Shown here: one piece after another, positions 1 through 12,977 of the stretch
Numbering within the stretch: position 1 is the stretch's first letter
Layout of the letters: each line of letters starts with the position of its first letter
Source: Polydactylus sextarius
Lineage: Eukaryota > Chordata > Actinopteri > Polynemidae
Assembly: GCA_016801845.1 (NCBI GenBank)
Contig: CM028931.1
Coordinates: 6,903,563-6,967,562 of the forward strand
DNA length: 64,000 nt
Reading direction: 5' to 3'
Program-made: the position numbers and the translations under genes
Notes under the pieces: generated by a model
Database searches by the model: none
What the model saw: the letters and a program-made list of their open reading frames with translations, nothing else
What the model was told of the DNA's origin: nothing

Positions 1-298
1 AGGGGACTGCTCCGCTGAGCAGGCTGAGGTGAGTGAGAGTCGAGGCTGATCTCATCGCATCTTGTTATAAGTTGGGAGTGTTGTTGGGAGTGTGAGGCGA
101 GAATGAATCCAGGGATTATTGGAGATCTGCTTCAGCTGAACATGACCAGAGCAGCCAGTGCAGGTCTGCCTTCATGTGTCGTGATTGGGTGTAATCCAAG
201 AAGGCAGATGACATAAAAAAATAGTTCTCAGTGGAGTCCCAGTGGTAAAATGTCCACGACACACACCGATTCCTCTGAGCAGCAGCAGCAGCTTTTAT
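1..298. other. Downstream flank of vps37b, no gene recognised
   Basis: This stretch follows the vps37b stop codon on the minus strand and is probably 3'UTR or flank. A minus-strand AATAAA lies at 299-294 and overlaps the stop codon, so a very short 3'UTR is possible. In human the next gene on this side is HIP1R in convergent orientation, but I see no HIP1R-like coding sequence here. A short CAG run lies at 280-291. Confidence 0.4.
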
Positions 299-3200
299 TT
301 ACTGCATGATGAAACCAGGCTGAGGGGCCATACGAGGTGGGGGCCTCTGTGGCAAAGCAGGCGGGTACTGAGATAGGAAATGACTGGGATAACCAGAGGT
401 GACATTGGGAAAGGGTTGGCCTGTTCTAGGGGGAATAGGTGGGTATGGTGAGTAGAAGGCAGGAGGCTGGGGGGCAGAGGTTGGAGCTGGATTTGGATTT
501 AGAATTGGGGCTGGCTGGGATGGAGGAGGAGGGGGTTTCCTCCTGGGCTGGGGGACAGGGGAGGAACTGTTGCTGTCCTCGGTAAGGAGGGAGGCTGCCA
601 CTGACACATCCTGAGATCGGGATGTGGGGACAGATGCCTGGGGAGACGCTGGCCCTTTAGCACCATCTCCTGCAGCTTCTCAATTTTCACTCTTCTCAGG
701 TGGGCCAGCTTCCTCTTGCTCTGATAACTATCAACGAAGGAGTCCAGGGTCATGTCACCATCCAGGAATGAGTCAGCTATATTCTGTTGACAGAAGCAGA
801 GAGATGTAGATGTAGATATTCAAGTCCCTTCTGAGTAGGGATGGGTAAAACCAGGTACTAAACAGGCCTAGGGGCTACATTTTTAAAGATCAGAGTATTG
901 ATAAGCTCTGACACTCAAAGTACTGCTTTTTGTTACTAGAGAAATTAATAAATCTGATTTTTGTTTCTGCATGAAAACACACACATTTCTATACCGTTAT
1001 TTGTGAAATGTCATTTTTCATTTCACATTTTACTGTAAATCTGTTAAATATTAATGGCGATTTGTTAAATCAAGCAATGTTAATTATGTTGTTGTTTTTT
1101 CGAATTGAGCAGAGCTGAATAGTGAACATATGGAAACAAAGACAATTACTCAGAGGACAGTGCAGTGGGAACTAATGTTTAAAAACTTTTCATTTAACAT
1201 GTTCATTCAACGAACAAGGATCAACCCGATCTGTTCTACATACATGTGAATGAAGCAGTGTCTGGCATGTGTGTGTAGTGAGTGTGGTGAAGCAAGAGTG
1301 AGAGAGCGGCTCCAGGTACGAGTGTGCGAGTAGAGAGAACTAGCTTTAGAAACTGATCTCCTCTGTTCCCCGACTACAGTCTGGAACTATGGCAGCACTG
1401 GCAGAGGATAACAGCATGGAGAGAGACATTAAAATGTGCACACGTTTTAGTTAACTGTTAATAATAAAAAAAGAATAAATAAAACACTAATTAATCAATA
1501 ATAAATTACTATCTATGAGGTAATACAGCAAAATAAGATTAATTGGTACACCATTACCTTGTACATACTACTGAGTGTGTATGTACATGATGAGAAATGT
1601 TGGTTATTTATTGTCCTTTGTTATCAATTTTGACCAAAATGTATGCCACTTAGGATAATGTGTAGTTTCTTTTTTAGGACAGTAGATGTCACTCACGCAC
1701 AATGTGAGTCAAATGTGAAGAAAATGTGTATTTTTATAGCATTGGCCCACTGGTATGTCATATTGTACTGTAATTCTGGAGCCCTAACTATTTTTTAATG
1801 ATTAAAAAAAACATATGTATACTGTGTACAATGTTATTTGTAGAACTAAAGCCACACTTGTTCTCCACAGCCATGCTTTTTAATGTGTTATATTGAATTG
1901 TTAAGCCCATATCATGTATCAAATTGTTTTGAGAAAGAAACATATCATCTAATTCCTATTATTTACAGTAGAATAGAAATGTCAGAAACTATGCAGGGGT
2001 CAAACTGCGACATCGGCTCTGTTACAACAGTCTTATATGAACAATGATGTCTTTGAACAGTAGGAGGGGCAGGCAGATACAGGAAGTAGAAGGCTTACCT
2101 CTGTCTCTTCTTCTATTTTGGCTCCCTCTGCCTGCAGCAGGGCCAGCAGAGTGTCCAGGGACGTGTTTCCTGACTTGTGGTCTGTTCAGTGACAAAACAG
2201 CATAACAACATACGCATTATTACTATGTTGGGCCTGAACCCAGAGGAGGCATCTCCAGTATTCAGTATTTTCACACCACTCATCTCACATATAAACAGTG
2301 TTAATTTGCACTGTCACACTGTCAACAGATGCTCGACACTGATAATAATCCTCCTGTAACTGCAACATTTGGATATGTTATAACAATATAGATAAACCTG
2401 GGCTGACCTAAGACACCACATGTACACAGAGTTTCTAAGTGGTCTGAGTCCGGACCAGGTGAGTTTGTGCGAGTTCCATAGTGGGACTGACAGTCAACAC
2501 CAACTGGAGCTGGCACCACAGACACAAATGGTGGCATCCTTGTAATAACACCAGGGATACATCACTGGTTACTGACCTCCAGTATGCCTTTGTAAACTTA
2601 CCTACATTCTTCCAAGCCCAGCTTACAATACAGCAGATCTCTAATTACACCGGACTCTGGTCTAACCTGATACACTATTCTAGGCTTCCCTCTGTACCTG
2701 GCATTCCAGTGAACACATATTCAGACTAATGACTTTAAGCACTGGACACTGTGTGTGATGCAGTTCTGCTCGTTTATACAACAACAGTAATAATACAAAT
2801 AGAATATCAAGAGTCAGAATTTCAGAAAAGTGCCAGCATACCAAGGGACAGTTACTAGCAACACAAGCTCTATGATCCACTCTGTAATTTTGTCACTTGT
2901 GGCTGTAACTGCTTCCCTGGTCAAAGGGAAATGGTTAATAGTGAGTGACAGTGATGACGTGTGTAAAAAGCAAACGCAAACGACCAAGAACAAAACAAAG
3001 TGTCAGCTGTTAACAAAAAGATCTAATCAGGCTACATTCTCTCTTAGAAGTCTGGCACAGCCCCACTACAGCACTGCTCAAGGCACCTTCCAGTTGTCTG
3101 AAAATATGCCCCCATGTGGCCAACACTAGCGACTGCCACTCATCACATGGTCCTGCACATTTATTAAGGAAACATTAATGATTTACTTTACAGAGAAACA

Positions 3201-6200
3201 GTAACTGAACCACTTTTCTTTTAATGCGTCAGCATATGAGACACTCATGAACAGGAGGGTGAGGGAAATGAGGGTTGTAGGTGCTGAAGCTATAACTGTA
3301 GCAAGCCATCAGGGTCAAAGTGCCTAAACTCTCTTAGCTCCGAGCATCACTGTCCTTCCCTCTACAGCTGCTGTACAGCACATCTACAACTAGGACAGTA
3401 TGTGAGTGTGAGGTGGGGGTTGGGGGCTGGAGAACTCGCATAACCTACATTTGACAACAACCATTGCTACTGACAACAAATACCGCCACAGTCTGCTGTA
3501 TGTCAGGCCTTGGACACAGCTGCCTTTCACACACAGAGGCAAAGTCAAACTTTTATCAGCAGAGCAGTGGATGGCTGCCATGCTATTTTGAGACGGCTGC
3601 TTGGCAACCACTGCGTCAGTGAGGTCGCAAAAATCGTCACTTTATCTTCTTTACACACTGCACAGAGGAGTGAAGGTGTGCCAGCGACAGCTATTCTAGC
3701 CCTGTATGCCTTCATATCCTAGGGTACTCAGATAGGCCCTATACAAATGTAAGTTAGTATTATTATTATTATTATTGTATCGGGGAATTTAATTAAGTCT
3801 GGAGCTCACTCTGCCTGAACACTGCTCAATCACAGCCACTCCTGCAGCCATGTGATGACGCAGCTTCTGGTAACACAGCTGACACCGTGTTACCGATGTG
3901 GGAACTGGTGAAACGGGTTTCTTTTTTAAGAAAACAAACACTGTGCAAGTACTCGGCCTCCTGTGATTATCACAGAATGAAATGTTTCATGTTAGTCTCA
4001 AAGCAGATCGCTACAGCTACCTGACATCTGCAGACACCTATTGCTGCATATATACATATATACACACTATAAAAGAAAATCCTAACAGAATATTTGGCTC
4101 TTTTTATATAGACAAGGCCCTCTATCAATTAATGGAGAAACTTGATAATGACTGACTGACAATGATAAAAATTCATTCAGTTTTTCACCCTCATTATATT
4201 TGAACAATTAATTAGAAATTAAGGTGTTGCACTTTCACAATAACCTCAGCTATTATGATCAAATAAGCTCTCTGACTACACTTTAGTCTGCCTCCACTGA
4301 CAGTAGAGGAGAGGCTAAGTTTTCGCACCACATCTGAATAAATGTGGAAGGCACATTTTCATTTAAACCATATGCATCCAGACATGTATTTACAGTCTCT
4401 GGTATCTTCTGGTTGCAGAGTTATGTGTTGTACCCTGGGCTCTGTGCTTATGTTCCGGTTGTTGATGACTTCATCAGAGTGTATTCAAATTTCTGAGGTG
4501 TTGAATAACATTAAAAATTCAGGACGGTGCGTTAAAGCAGTACGGAACGTCTCTGTACCCAGACTGGACTTGCGAAGCTGATAAGACTCGAAGCCCTCCT
4601 GAAGGCTGCTGTAGCGCTTGGTAAGCTGCTCCTTCCTCTGCTCCAGTCTGGGCTGCAGGGTCAGGTTTTGTTCAGCCAGGGTCCGATTGTTTACCAGTGT
4701 CTTCTCCTTGCTCTGCTGAACATCCTGCATCTATAGGAGAAAACAGAACATGTCACTGTGTGTCAGTTTGTATCACAGCACTGTGATCAGAACAGCAATA
4801 TGTCCTGCTTAGACCTAGATCCAGACTGAGTCCAGAAAGTCTGGATGGAAAAGCAAATTAAATGAACAGAGACTTTTGCAAATTATTTTCAGACCACCCC
4901 AATGTTTTCGGGTGGTCTGAAATCCCATCACATCCTTTACAAAAGTGTCTCTGTCTACATGTCTACAAGAGCATGAGTTACTTAGAATGTGATGAGTGCA
5001 GTTACTGATGCCTTTGTCAGTACCACAGCAACCAAGATAGGCTGGCGTGTCTGATCGGATTACTTGCAAATAGCGCGGTTAACCACGGCCTGGCATACTG
5101 GACTCATTCTCTACAACAGATAAGAAGGAACTAGTTAATGTAGTGAACATTAACTATGAATCTCAGACAGCAGTTGAGCACCGACTGATTGACCTGTAAT
5201 GTCTATTGATTCACTAAGCAACAGTCAAACATGGGTGGATCAAATAACAAAGTCAAGGTTGCATTTCATTGAGGTGTATCAGGGACTCTGCTATTGTGCA
5301 TGCTGACTCATTCACCATTCATTATGTATTTGGACAATAAAAAAATGCAGTGAATATGCATTATGGTCACTTGTAGGTGTAGCACAGTTTCAGGACACAA
5401 CGCTATAGTGAACACGTCACATTAAGGGCTAGTGAGAAAGGTCTAGTTGCTCTGTTTCTGGTGACTGAACTGAACCTCGGCATCGCTTTAATGCAAGTTT
5501 GAACCGGAACAATGAAAACAAAAGGGAAGATCGGCGTGATACAATGAGAATAGTGGAGAATTACATAAAAACTCTCCTACGTTACATCTATGATGACTCA
5601 TTTCACACAACCGACACATTGTAGGAGCAAATATTACAGGATGGCGGAGGAACACTAAAAATACATGCAGTGTAGAGGATAATTATTGGATTGCTTCTGA
5701 TGTGGCATGCTTTTTGGGAGAAACAGGAAAGGTGAATTTGCTTAGTGAATCTAAACAAATTCATGGCAGTGTTATTTGCATTATTCAAAAGGAACTTCAT
5801 TAGCATCTGTCAGTGTGTGTTTCTAAAACCCAGAATTGTATGTGTACAGTGTATGTGTATGTGTGCGCGTCTGTACTTCTCAGCACTCTCAGGTTTCACT
5901 CTGTCCCTGATGACACCCACCGCCTTTGTCTCCATTCAGTGTTTAACAAAGAGAGAATTCCCCTAAGACAGGTCTTCACGTGGCTCGCTTTCTTCCATCC
6001 CTACTGTAACTAACCACAGTCAACAAGTGCTGTGTCACTGTAGTTAACAGTCCCTCCCACTCTCTACTATGGGAGGAAGACAAAACCATAGAGACCATCA
6101 ACTGGGGTGTGGATCAAAACCACATTCACCACCGTCACTGAACAAACAGTGTTTATTCTAGCTCCTGTTCCAGGGGTCGCTGAGACTCGCGTACAGTTGA

Positions 6201-7334
6201 CAGTTAAACTGAGTTTAAATCAGATTGTTGGTGTAATGCCCAATGGAGTCTGAACCGCAAAAGAGACAAGGAAGGAGGAAGTCTTTACAGTTGCACTTTA
6301 CAGTTAGACAACCCTTTAGTACCATAGGGGTTCTTCAGCAGCAGCAGGGTTGGGGAGAGGGTGGAGGGTGATGGTAAAACAAAGCAGCAGCATCAACATG
6401 GGATATAATGACAGATACAATTCCTGAATGATGTGTCCACAACCACCAACAATATATCAGTGGCAGAGGATTTCTAAGGACTATGGCTTGTAATCACCCT
6501 ATGTATGAAAACTGAGACTTATCAGCTGCTTATCATGATATGGGCCGATTTCAGATAGGGAGCAGAGCAGGTACGTGTTAACGTTTGAGTCATCGTGTCC
6601 TGATCAGGACCAGAGTCCTGCTATGAGCCATTGGTCTGTACGGACATTGAAAGTGTGGCACAGTGTAACACAAGCTCAGGCAGTAACGCAGTCCAGAGCA
6701 GATCTCGCCCTCTGGGCCAGGATCTGGGCACCGATAACATCCGGCTGGTTAGTTGTGTTTTCCCCGGACTCGGTGCCCCGTGACGACGCAGCACTCACTG
6801 AGTAAAGTTTGGCACGACGACCTGAGAGTCGTAGCTAGGCCACAGCTTCATTGCGTGACTTCTAAAAAAAAAACGACTCGGCCTCAGTCAGTATATTACA
6901 ATGTTGTGTTTTCCGTAACAGCGACGGGCTGCGGGGCTAAGGAAGTGTAGTTTTCCCTCAACACAAATGTCGCAAACTGTGAAACCTTACGTATTAAAAT
7001 CGTGACAAAACTCGTGACAACACTCCGGTAACTTAGCCCAAGGTTAACGGTCTTTGACCGACTCCACGAACATGTTCTGTTAACGGTCACATGTGAACCG
7101 TCAGCTCCCGACCGAGGCTCGAAGCAGCCATTACCGAGCGTGTGCTAGGAAAACACAACAAAGGACTAAGGAAAAATAGGCACCGAGAAAACAACAGCTA
7201 ACACCGACAACAAAGCCCAGAGCCCCACGTACCTCGTCCATTTCCTGGATCATCTTAGTGAGTTTCTCGTCGTCCTCCAGGATTTCGTTGAGCTGTGTCA
7301 TAGTGTAGCCGTCGAACTTGCTGAAACTGGACAT
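299..7334 (-). CDS. vps37b: Vacuolar protein sorting-associated protein 37B (ESCRT-I subunit)
   Basis: Vps37B is a subunit of ESCRT-I, with Tsg101, Vps28 and Mvb12, and sorts ubiquitinated cargo into multivesicular endosomes. Coding exons are 7334-7233, 4730-4559, 2181-2099 and 783-299, with GT-AG introns and matching phases. The product starts MSSFSKFDGYTMTQLNEIL, matching the Vps37B N-terminus. Exons 2-4 carry the Mod(r) coiled-coil domain, including NRTLAEQNL and SYQSKRKLAHLRRVKIEKLQ. The C-terminal ~100 residues are proline-rich and end PQRPPPRMAPQPGFIMQ, like human VPS37B. The proline-rich tail is not in the same frame as the start of exon 4: one base appears to be missing in the G4 run at 640-643. 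As written the reading ends at 499 (about 213 aa); one base more gives about 280 aa, close to the human length of 285. The start has an acceptable context and sits in a GC-rich first exon. Orthology is supported by the adjacent abcb9. Confidence 0.93.
784..7232 (-). other. vps37b introns 1-3
   Basis: Intron 3 (784-2098), intron 2 (2182-4558) and intron 1 (4731-7232) hold no further recognisable exon. Intron 2 has a short ATT repeat near 3757-3776. Intron 1 has a perfect 13-bp stem hairpin at 4887-4922. I saw nothing coding on either strand; open frames here are short and lack family resemblance. Confidence 0.6.
4887..4922. repeat. Perfect 13-bp inverted repeat (hairpin)
   Basis: TTTCAGACCACCC at 4887-4899 is followed after 10 bases by its exact reverse complement at 4910-4922. 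It lies in intron 1 of vps37b. The stem is too short for a usual pre-miRNA. It may be the end of a decayed foldback element. Confidence 0.7.
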
Positions 7335-7480
7335 TTTGGCTCCTGTTGTGTGTGTTCTTGTCGTCGCCTCTGGGATAGTGACAGCTGACTGAGCTGCGTT
7401 CACAGGAACTGGAAACGATAAAGGCCTCGCGATGCCTTCATGGACGCTCGGAAACAACAAAACCCCGTCAAGTTAGCAAC
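6780..7480 (-). promoter_or_regulatory. Probable vps37b promoter and 5'UTR region
   Basis: The sequence around the first coding exon is richer in G+C and CpG than the surrounding AT-rich introns, as expected for a housekeeping promoter. The 5'UTR lies upstream of the ATG at 7334. No TATA box is evident at a fixed distance. The exact start site cannot be read from sequence. Confidence 0.4.
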
Positions 7481-8881
7481 ACTCGAAGGCTAAACATGAA
7501 CTAAACACAGGCTAAATTAGAATAGAATATCGGTTTTGTTTATTGCACATGTACAGATAAGCTGTAACAATTTATAGAAACATACAAAAAAAATATTCTT
7601 CAATCAAATGAGAACTATTTGATCCATTATGTTGTTAACAATAATTATTATATTACCTTAATAAGCCTGGTGTACTTATATTGTAATTGTAAAGTTATAT
7701 GGAAATAATGTGATAAACACATTTTACACATGTCAGTACATTCACCAAAAAATCTAATTACTTCATCCTTCAGTGTCAATAAAAGTGCCAATAAAATTCC
7801 TTATGATATAACTGACTGTAACTTTGATGAGAAGAGGATGGATAGACAGAGACAACCTGAAAATAAAATCTCCATTTGCACCTGTTGCCAACACATATAG
7901 ACACATATGACGCCTGCTTACATTATCTTTACCCTGTGTTGGGACCACACCGAGTCAGCTGGAGGAGTGAAGTGTAATCACAGTGGTCAACAAAGTCCTG
8001 ACTGAGAACATGTAAAAGTAGTGTAATAGTATAGTTTAATGATAGTGTGTTCACACAGTGCAGTAAGGACAAAAAGTGAAGATGGTAGCAGCGAGTTAGC
8101 ACATGATGATTGGCTGTCTCCTTTTGCCTAATGGTGTTAGCATAGTTACAGATATGACTCCATCAACTGATTAATCAGACAACTGATCAATGATTTGACG
8201 CAGCCCAAACATACAACTGATATTTCGTGACCACCGAGATACAATGAACATCATATGGATCTGGTGTGTTAGCTTTGTGGGATGATGCAGTACAGAGCTC
8301 ACACTGGTCATTTACAGTAGTTTATACAGTTACATTCTGTATATGGAGTGACAACATAATCACTGGCCTGAGTCACTGATGTGAAATGTGCATCAGCTCC
8401 TTTCTGTGTAATCATCACATTACTTCTTTAAAAAAGTACATATATTATTTAACCACCCTAGAACCAAACACCAAACATCACACCTACACCTGCTACTGCA
8501 AAGTGTATGACTGTATGTATATGTAAAGCCACAAACGCAAAACCTGAGGAAGACATCAGTTACACAACAGCTTATCTGTATGGAGGGTGATAATAAGGTA
8601 TTACAAAGTGTGCACATTCTTTTGGTTGTGGTGTTCCTTGTGATATCTTTGGATATAGTGAAGTTAATATCGTTAATAGTTAATAACACTACTCAATTTG
8701 TCTCTTATTGGATCTTCACCACATCAATACCATATGATCATGTCATCAAAGTCCTCAATAAAATATGTCAAATTTCTGGTTAAAAAATAACAACACCGGC
8801 AATGATATAATAATTATTATAAATCACTCTTCTTGACAGTACATGATGTTTCAGCAGCAGTGCACATACTGCAATTCAGTC
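7481..8881 (-). other. vps37b-abcb9 interval, probable abcb9 3'UTR
   Basis: This AT-rich stretch lies between the abcb9 stop codon and the vps37b promoter. A minus-strand AATAAA at 7544-7539 followed by GT-rich sequence could end a long abcb9 3'UTR (about 1.3 kb) just upstream of vps37b. No coding region was recognised. Confidence 0.4.
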
Positions 8882-11800
8882 TCAGTAACGAATGTTGTAC
8901 TCAGTCTCACTGCCACTGCTGTTGCTGCTGCTGCTTTGTCTTCTCCGCTGACACCCTCTGTCAGATTTCCATCTTAGGGTCTCGGGTGGGTTGAGAACCT
9001 CTGCTCCAGTCTCTATGCCTAGGACTTGCCTCTGCACCAGCTTGCAGTACAGCCCCCCGCTGGCCATCAGCTGACTGTGGGTGCCCTGCTCAGCCACATG
9101 TCCCCTGTCAATCACTATGATGTTGTCAGCCTTCTCTACAGTGCTGAGTCGATGGGCGATCACCAGCACTGTGTGCTCCTTCATGATGTTGTTGAGAGCC
9201 TGCTGAACCTGCGGTGGAAAGTCAAAGACTTTAACTAAAATGTCTATCACTCATTATGTCGTTCACTACTGAACATGTAACTGGTTGTTGTATACCACGC
9301 TGTCTGGTGCAGCATTTCACTCACAATATGTTCACTCTCTGCATCCAGAGCGCTGGTCGCCTCATCCAGAATCAGAACACGTGGGCTACGGATGAGAGCT
9401 CTTGCGATGGCCACCCTTTGTTTCTGCCCCCCTGATAATTGGGTGCCCTTCTCTCCAACACCTGGGACAAATTGAGATAGAATAGAACACATAATAGTTC
9501 AGAAAACAGCATTATAGAGTTACCTAGACACATTAGTGAGTCATGGTGCAGGAGAAAAGCATAAAAGAACAAATTACTAGTTCTATCTATTCTACAGTGC
9601 ATCTGTGGCTGACTGACATATATACAGATCTAATGATTACTTGTCTCGTAGCCTTTGGGGAGGGCGGTGATGAAATCGTGAGCATTGGCTTTAGTAGCAG
9701 CCTGCATTACAGCATCCATGGGGACATCACTCAGGCCATAGGTGATGTTTTCCTCTGCCGTCCGTGCAAACAGCACCGGCTCTTGGCCTACAAGAGCTAT
9801 CTGCAGAGAAAAGACAGTGTCTGAAAGACTCAAACCAAAAACTATTTGTTAAAAGTAACTCCATCTCATCATTTAAAGAACACTGTGGCGAAACAGACCT
9901 TGGAGTGGAGGTAGTTGTGCTGAAAGGTCTGAACAGGTTTTCCATCCAACAGTACTTGACCTTGTTGAGGGAGGTAAAAATTCTCCAGCAGACTCACACA
10001 GGAGCTCTTTCCACTGCCGGAGGGTCCCACGAGGGCTGTGACCTCTCCGGGGCGCAGTGTGAATGAAACCTTCTGCACACAGGACCAATCATGGGAAGTG
10101 ATATTCTTCAAACTTAAAAAGTCTTTAATCATTTTATTTGGTAATAAGAATGGGTTTCAAGGCTGAAGATCTGGGTACTAGCATCTAACTGTAACTGTTT
10201 CCCCAGAACTGTATGATAAGCTTATAAGTTGCTATATTAAATAAAATACTTAAACAGAAGGCTTGTGTTGCCTCTGCTTTCTATGGCTTAATTGGCCAGC
10301 TGTGAACAATGTATTATACAGGGATTACAAACAAAAAGCCCTCCGACAAACCTTGAGAATGTCCGTTTCAGGACGTGTTGGGTAGGCAAACGTGACGTTT
10401 TTAAATTCAACCAGGCCACTACAAATGTCTGGTGCCTCTGTGCCATCAGCTGCATGTTTGGGTTTCCGGTCCAGGTACTCAAACACCTTCTCAGCAGCTC
10501 CCACTCCCTGCATGAGGCCCGTGTACACTGATGCAATGCTCTGTAAGATAACACAGAGATTAGCATCAACTCATTGTTTTTGCATGCTTGTAATAAAGGA
10601 AATCAAACAGAGCAATGCCTCACCTCCAGACATTCTCCCAGCTCAAGCATGTATATGAAAAAAGATATCAAGGCACCGCTGGTCATCTGACCAGTCAGCA
10701 CAAGGTGACCACCATAGTAAAGGATAGCAACCTCTAACGCAAGCTCTGAAATCTGAAAAGCACAGAAACGCTGTTACAGAACACTGATCTGCAGCTGCAC
10801 ATCTTCTTCTAAAGAGGCACCTACTAATACCTACAGAGGTGGACCACATGTAGCAAGCATAAGCAATGGCTTGTTTTTTGTTGAGCTGGAACATAGTAAG
10901 GAGCTTGGCATAGTAGGAGTCAGCTTCACCACACTCGTTGGCAAAGCTACGCACTGTCCTCATGGCCGAGATGGTTTCCTCTGCAACTTTATTGGCCTCC
11001 GCGAGAGTTGTTTGCACTTCTTTGGTCAATTTCTATGAGAATAAAAACAAAGAAGCTCTTTTATTTCTGTTGGCAAATGAATCAGCACCACAGACACAAA
11101 CCTACTTTACCTTATAGTACTCCCCATAAAGTTTGGAGGCGAGAGAAATGAAAGGAAATCCCATGATGGTCACCAGTGTTAGCCTCCAGCACATCCCAAA
11201 CATGAAGATAAAAAAGCCAGTGCCCTTGATGGCACTCCTTAGAAAGATGTTGATATTCTGTGAGATGAGGTCACTCACTTGGGTAGTATCAGATGACAGA
11301 CGTGATATGATGTCACCTACAAGTAGCGATAATGTCAGGAAGACTGCTGTGCTGCCAAACACAGCTCTCACAAGACAATTAAAAATGGTTCTTCCACATT
11401 ACCTGTGTGGTTTTCATCAAAAAAGGCAATTTCCTGCCTCATCAGTGTTCTGAAGAGATGGTTCCTGAGCCTGAGGTTCAGTCGGGCAAATGTCAGAGTG
11501 AAGACTCCTCCACGGACTCCCATTGCAAGTGAACTATGGAGAGTAAAAAATCCTTTCAAACTACCTTTAAATCTGGCAACTGCCAAATGACTTCTGAATA
11601 ATACATGAACAGTATATACTGACCTGGCTAAGGCCAGTCCTGCCAGTGTAATGACTGGTTTAGCAAAGTACTCCATGCTTTGGTGAACCACAATGCTGTC
11701 TATAGCTTTCCCATAGTAGTATGGTATGAAGGCTTCACCTGCAGAATGAAATGACACGTTACTGGTCTGTGGGATATTTTGTTGGACAGGGTTCTATAAT

Positions 11801-12970
11801 TTCAGACATTTGGTTTCACAAAGGCTCATTGGTTTATGGGCCTTTGTTAACCAGGGTCTTGATTGACACAACCTGTAGGTATGAGGTGTTACAGGTCAAA
11901 CTATGAAGCTCTTTACAGGAGTGCAATCAAATGTTCAACCAGGCCTCACCTCATATGTCATTGCACCTGTGTGTGTGGTGGAAAATGAAAAAAAACATGA
12001 CCTTTGACACTCGACTTGTTGTATAACATGTAATATAATGTAATATAAAACTCAGTCAAAGGACAAAGGACCTCCTCAGTCTGTCTGTCTCTCAGTCTGT
12101 ACTTTTTTGTAGTACTAGTAATTTTTGCCCTGTTTTATATTTTATATTCATCTTTTTTAAGCCACTGTCTTCTGATTTTTTTTAAATTGTATTGTGTATA
12201 TTGCTACTGTCTGTCTTAATTTCCCCTTGAGCTTGATAAAATATCTATCTATTTATCTATCTAGTCATAACCCACAGTTGCCATTAAAGGCTGTTATTCC
12301 ACTCACACACAGCAGAGATGAGGAGGAAGAGGACAGCTATAGACAGCAGCCCAGCATCCTTCCTGCAATAGATTAGCAGACGTCCTAGTGTGGCCCCTGA
12401 GCTGGTCTTCTCCTTCTCCTGGATGTTCTCCTCTGTCTGAGCCTTCCTCTCCTCCTCCTCACCAGTTGTCCCCACCAGTTTCTCAGTGTCCTCAGAGGCA
12501 CCTCTTCTGCTGCTGCTCACGTTGCTGTCGTGACTTCTCACAAAGGTGGACTCTTTGCCCAGCAGTTTCCAGACCAGCACGGTCCCCAGAGAGGAGGCAA
12601 GAGTCCAACAGATCAGGCTCAGGAGCCATGGCTGATGTGTCAAAGGCTCCACTTCAGTCAGAAGTAGCAGTTTGGCCAAGGCGTAGGTGATGACGATGAG
12701 ACAGAGGAAGAGAATGAGGGTGCTGAGCATACTGACCCTCTGAGGGCCATCCTCCTTGTTCCATGACACACCTATACAGGCTCCCAGCAGGAGGGAGACT
12801 CGGAGCAACACAGTCCCCCAGAGGTCCAGTGCTGATTGGAGGATGTTAAAATCCAGGGCCTCCTCTCTGAATATGTTCAAGTCTGAGCCATGTGTGTATA
12901 AAGCAGTGGTGATGACAACATCCAGTAGGATGAATAGCACAGCGATGCTCACACCTACTTTGATGCCCAT
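8882..12970 (-). CDS. abcb9: ABC transporter B9 / TAP-like lysosomal peptide transporter
   Basis: ABCB9 (TAPL) is a homodimeric half-transporter that pumps cytosolic peptides into lysosomes using ATP. Exons are 12970-12307, 11738-11624, 11533-11403, 11316-11111, 11032-10835, 10752-10624, 10540-10352, 10072-9899, 9800-9641, 9461-9325 and 9208-8882. They join in phase to 809 aa (human 766). Exon 1 encodes the extra four-helix TMD0 typical of ABCB9 and TAP (residues ~1-145) and the linker to the core. The six-helix core spans ~205-500. The nucleotide-binding domain has Walker A GPSGSGKS (~560-567), signature LSGGQKQR (~664), Walker B VLILDE (~684-689) with the catalytic E, and the H-loop IAHRLST (~718). 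All key residues are present. The tail is serine-rich and ends SGSETEYNIRY. The donor of exon 5 is ambiguous (10835 or 10831); the first keeps phase and length. A splice acceptor at 12979 implies a non-coding first exon. A teleost TAP2-type paralogue was considered, but the vps37b neighbour and N-terminal match favour abcb9. Confidence 0.92.
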
Positions 12971-12977
12971 GCTGGAC

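Noticed and set aside
1..298. 3' end of hip1r expected from human synteny
   Set aside because: No HIP1R-like coding text is visible; only synteny suggests it.
4887..4922. MicroRNA precursor
   Set aside because: The stem is only 13 bp and does not extend beyond the palindrome.
9543..10066. Plus-strand open frames of 93-100 codons
   Set aside because: They are antisense to abcb9 exons 8 and 9, which encode conserved ABC motifs. No family resemblance on the plus strand.
8882..12970. Teleost TAP2-type antigen transporter as the identity of this gene
   Set aside because: The N-terminal TMD0 text and the vps37b-abcb9-ogfod2 order match ABCB9 better. A tree was not computed, so this stays the main alternative.
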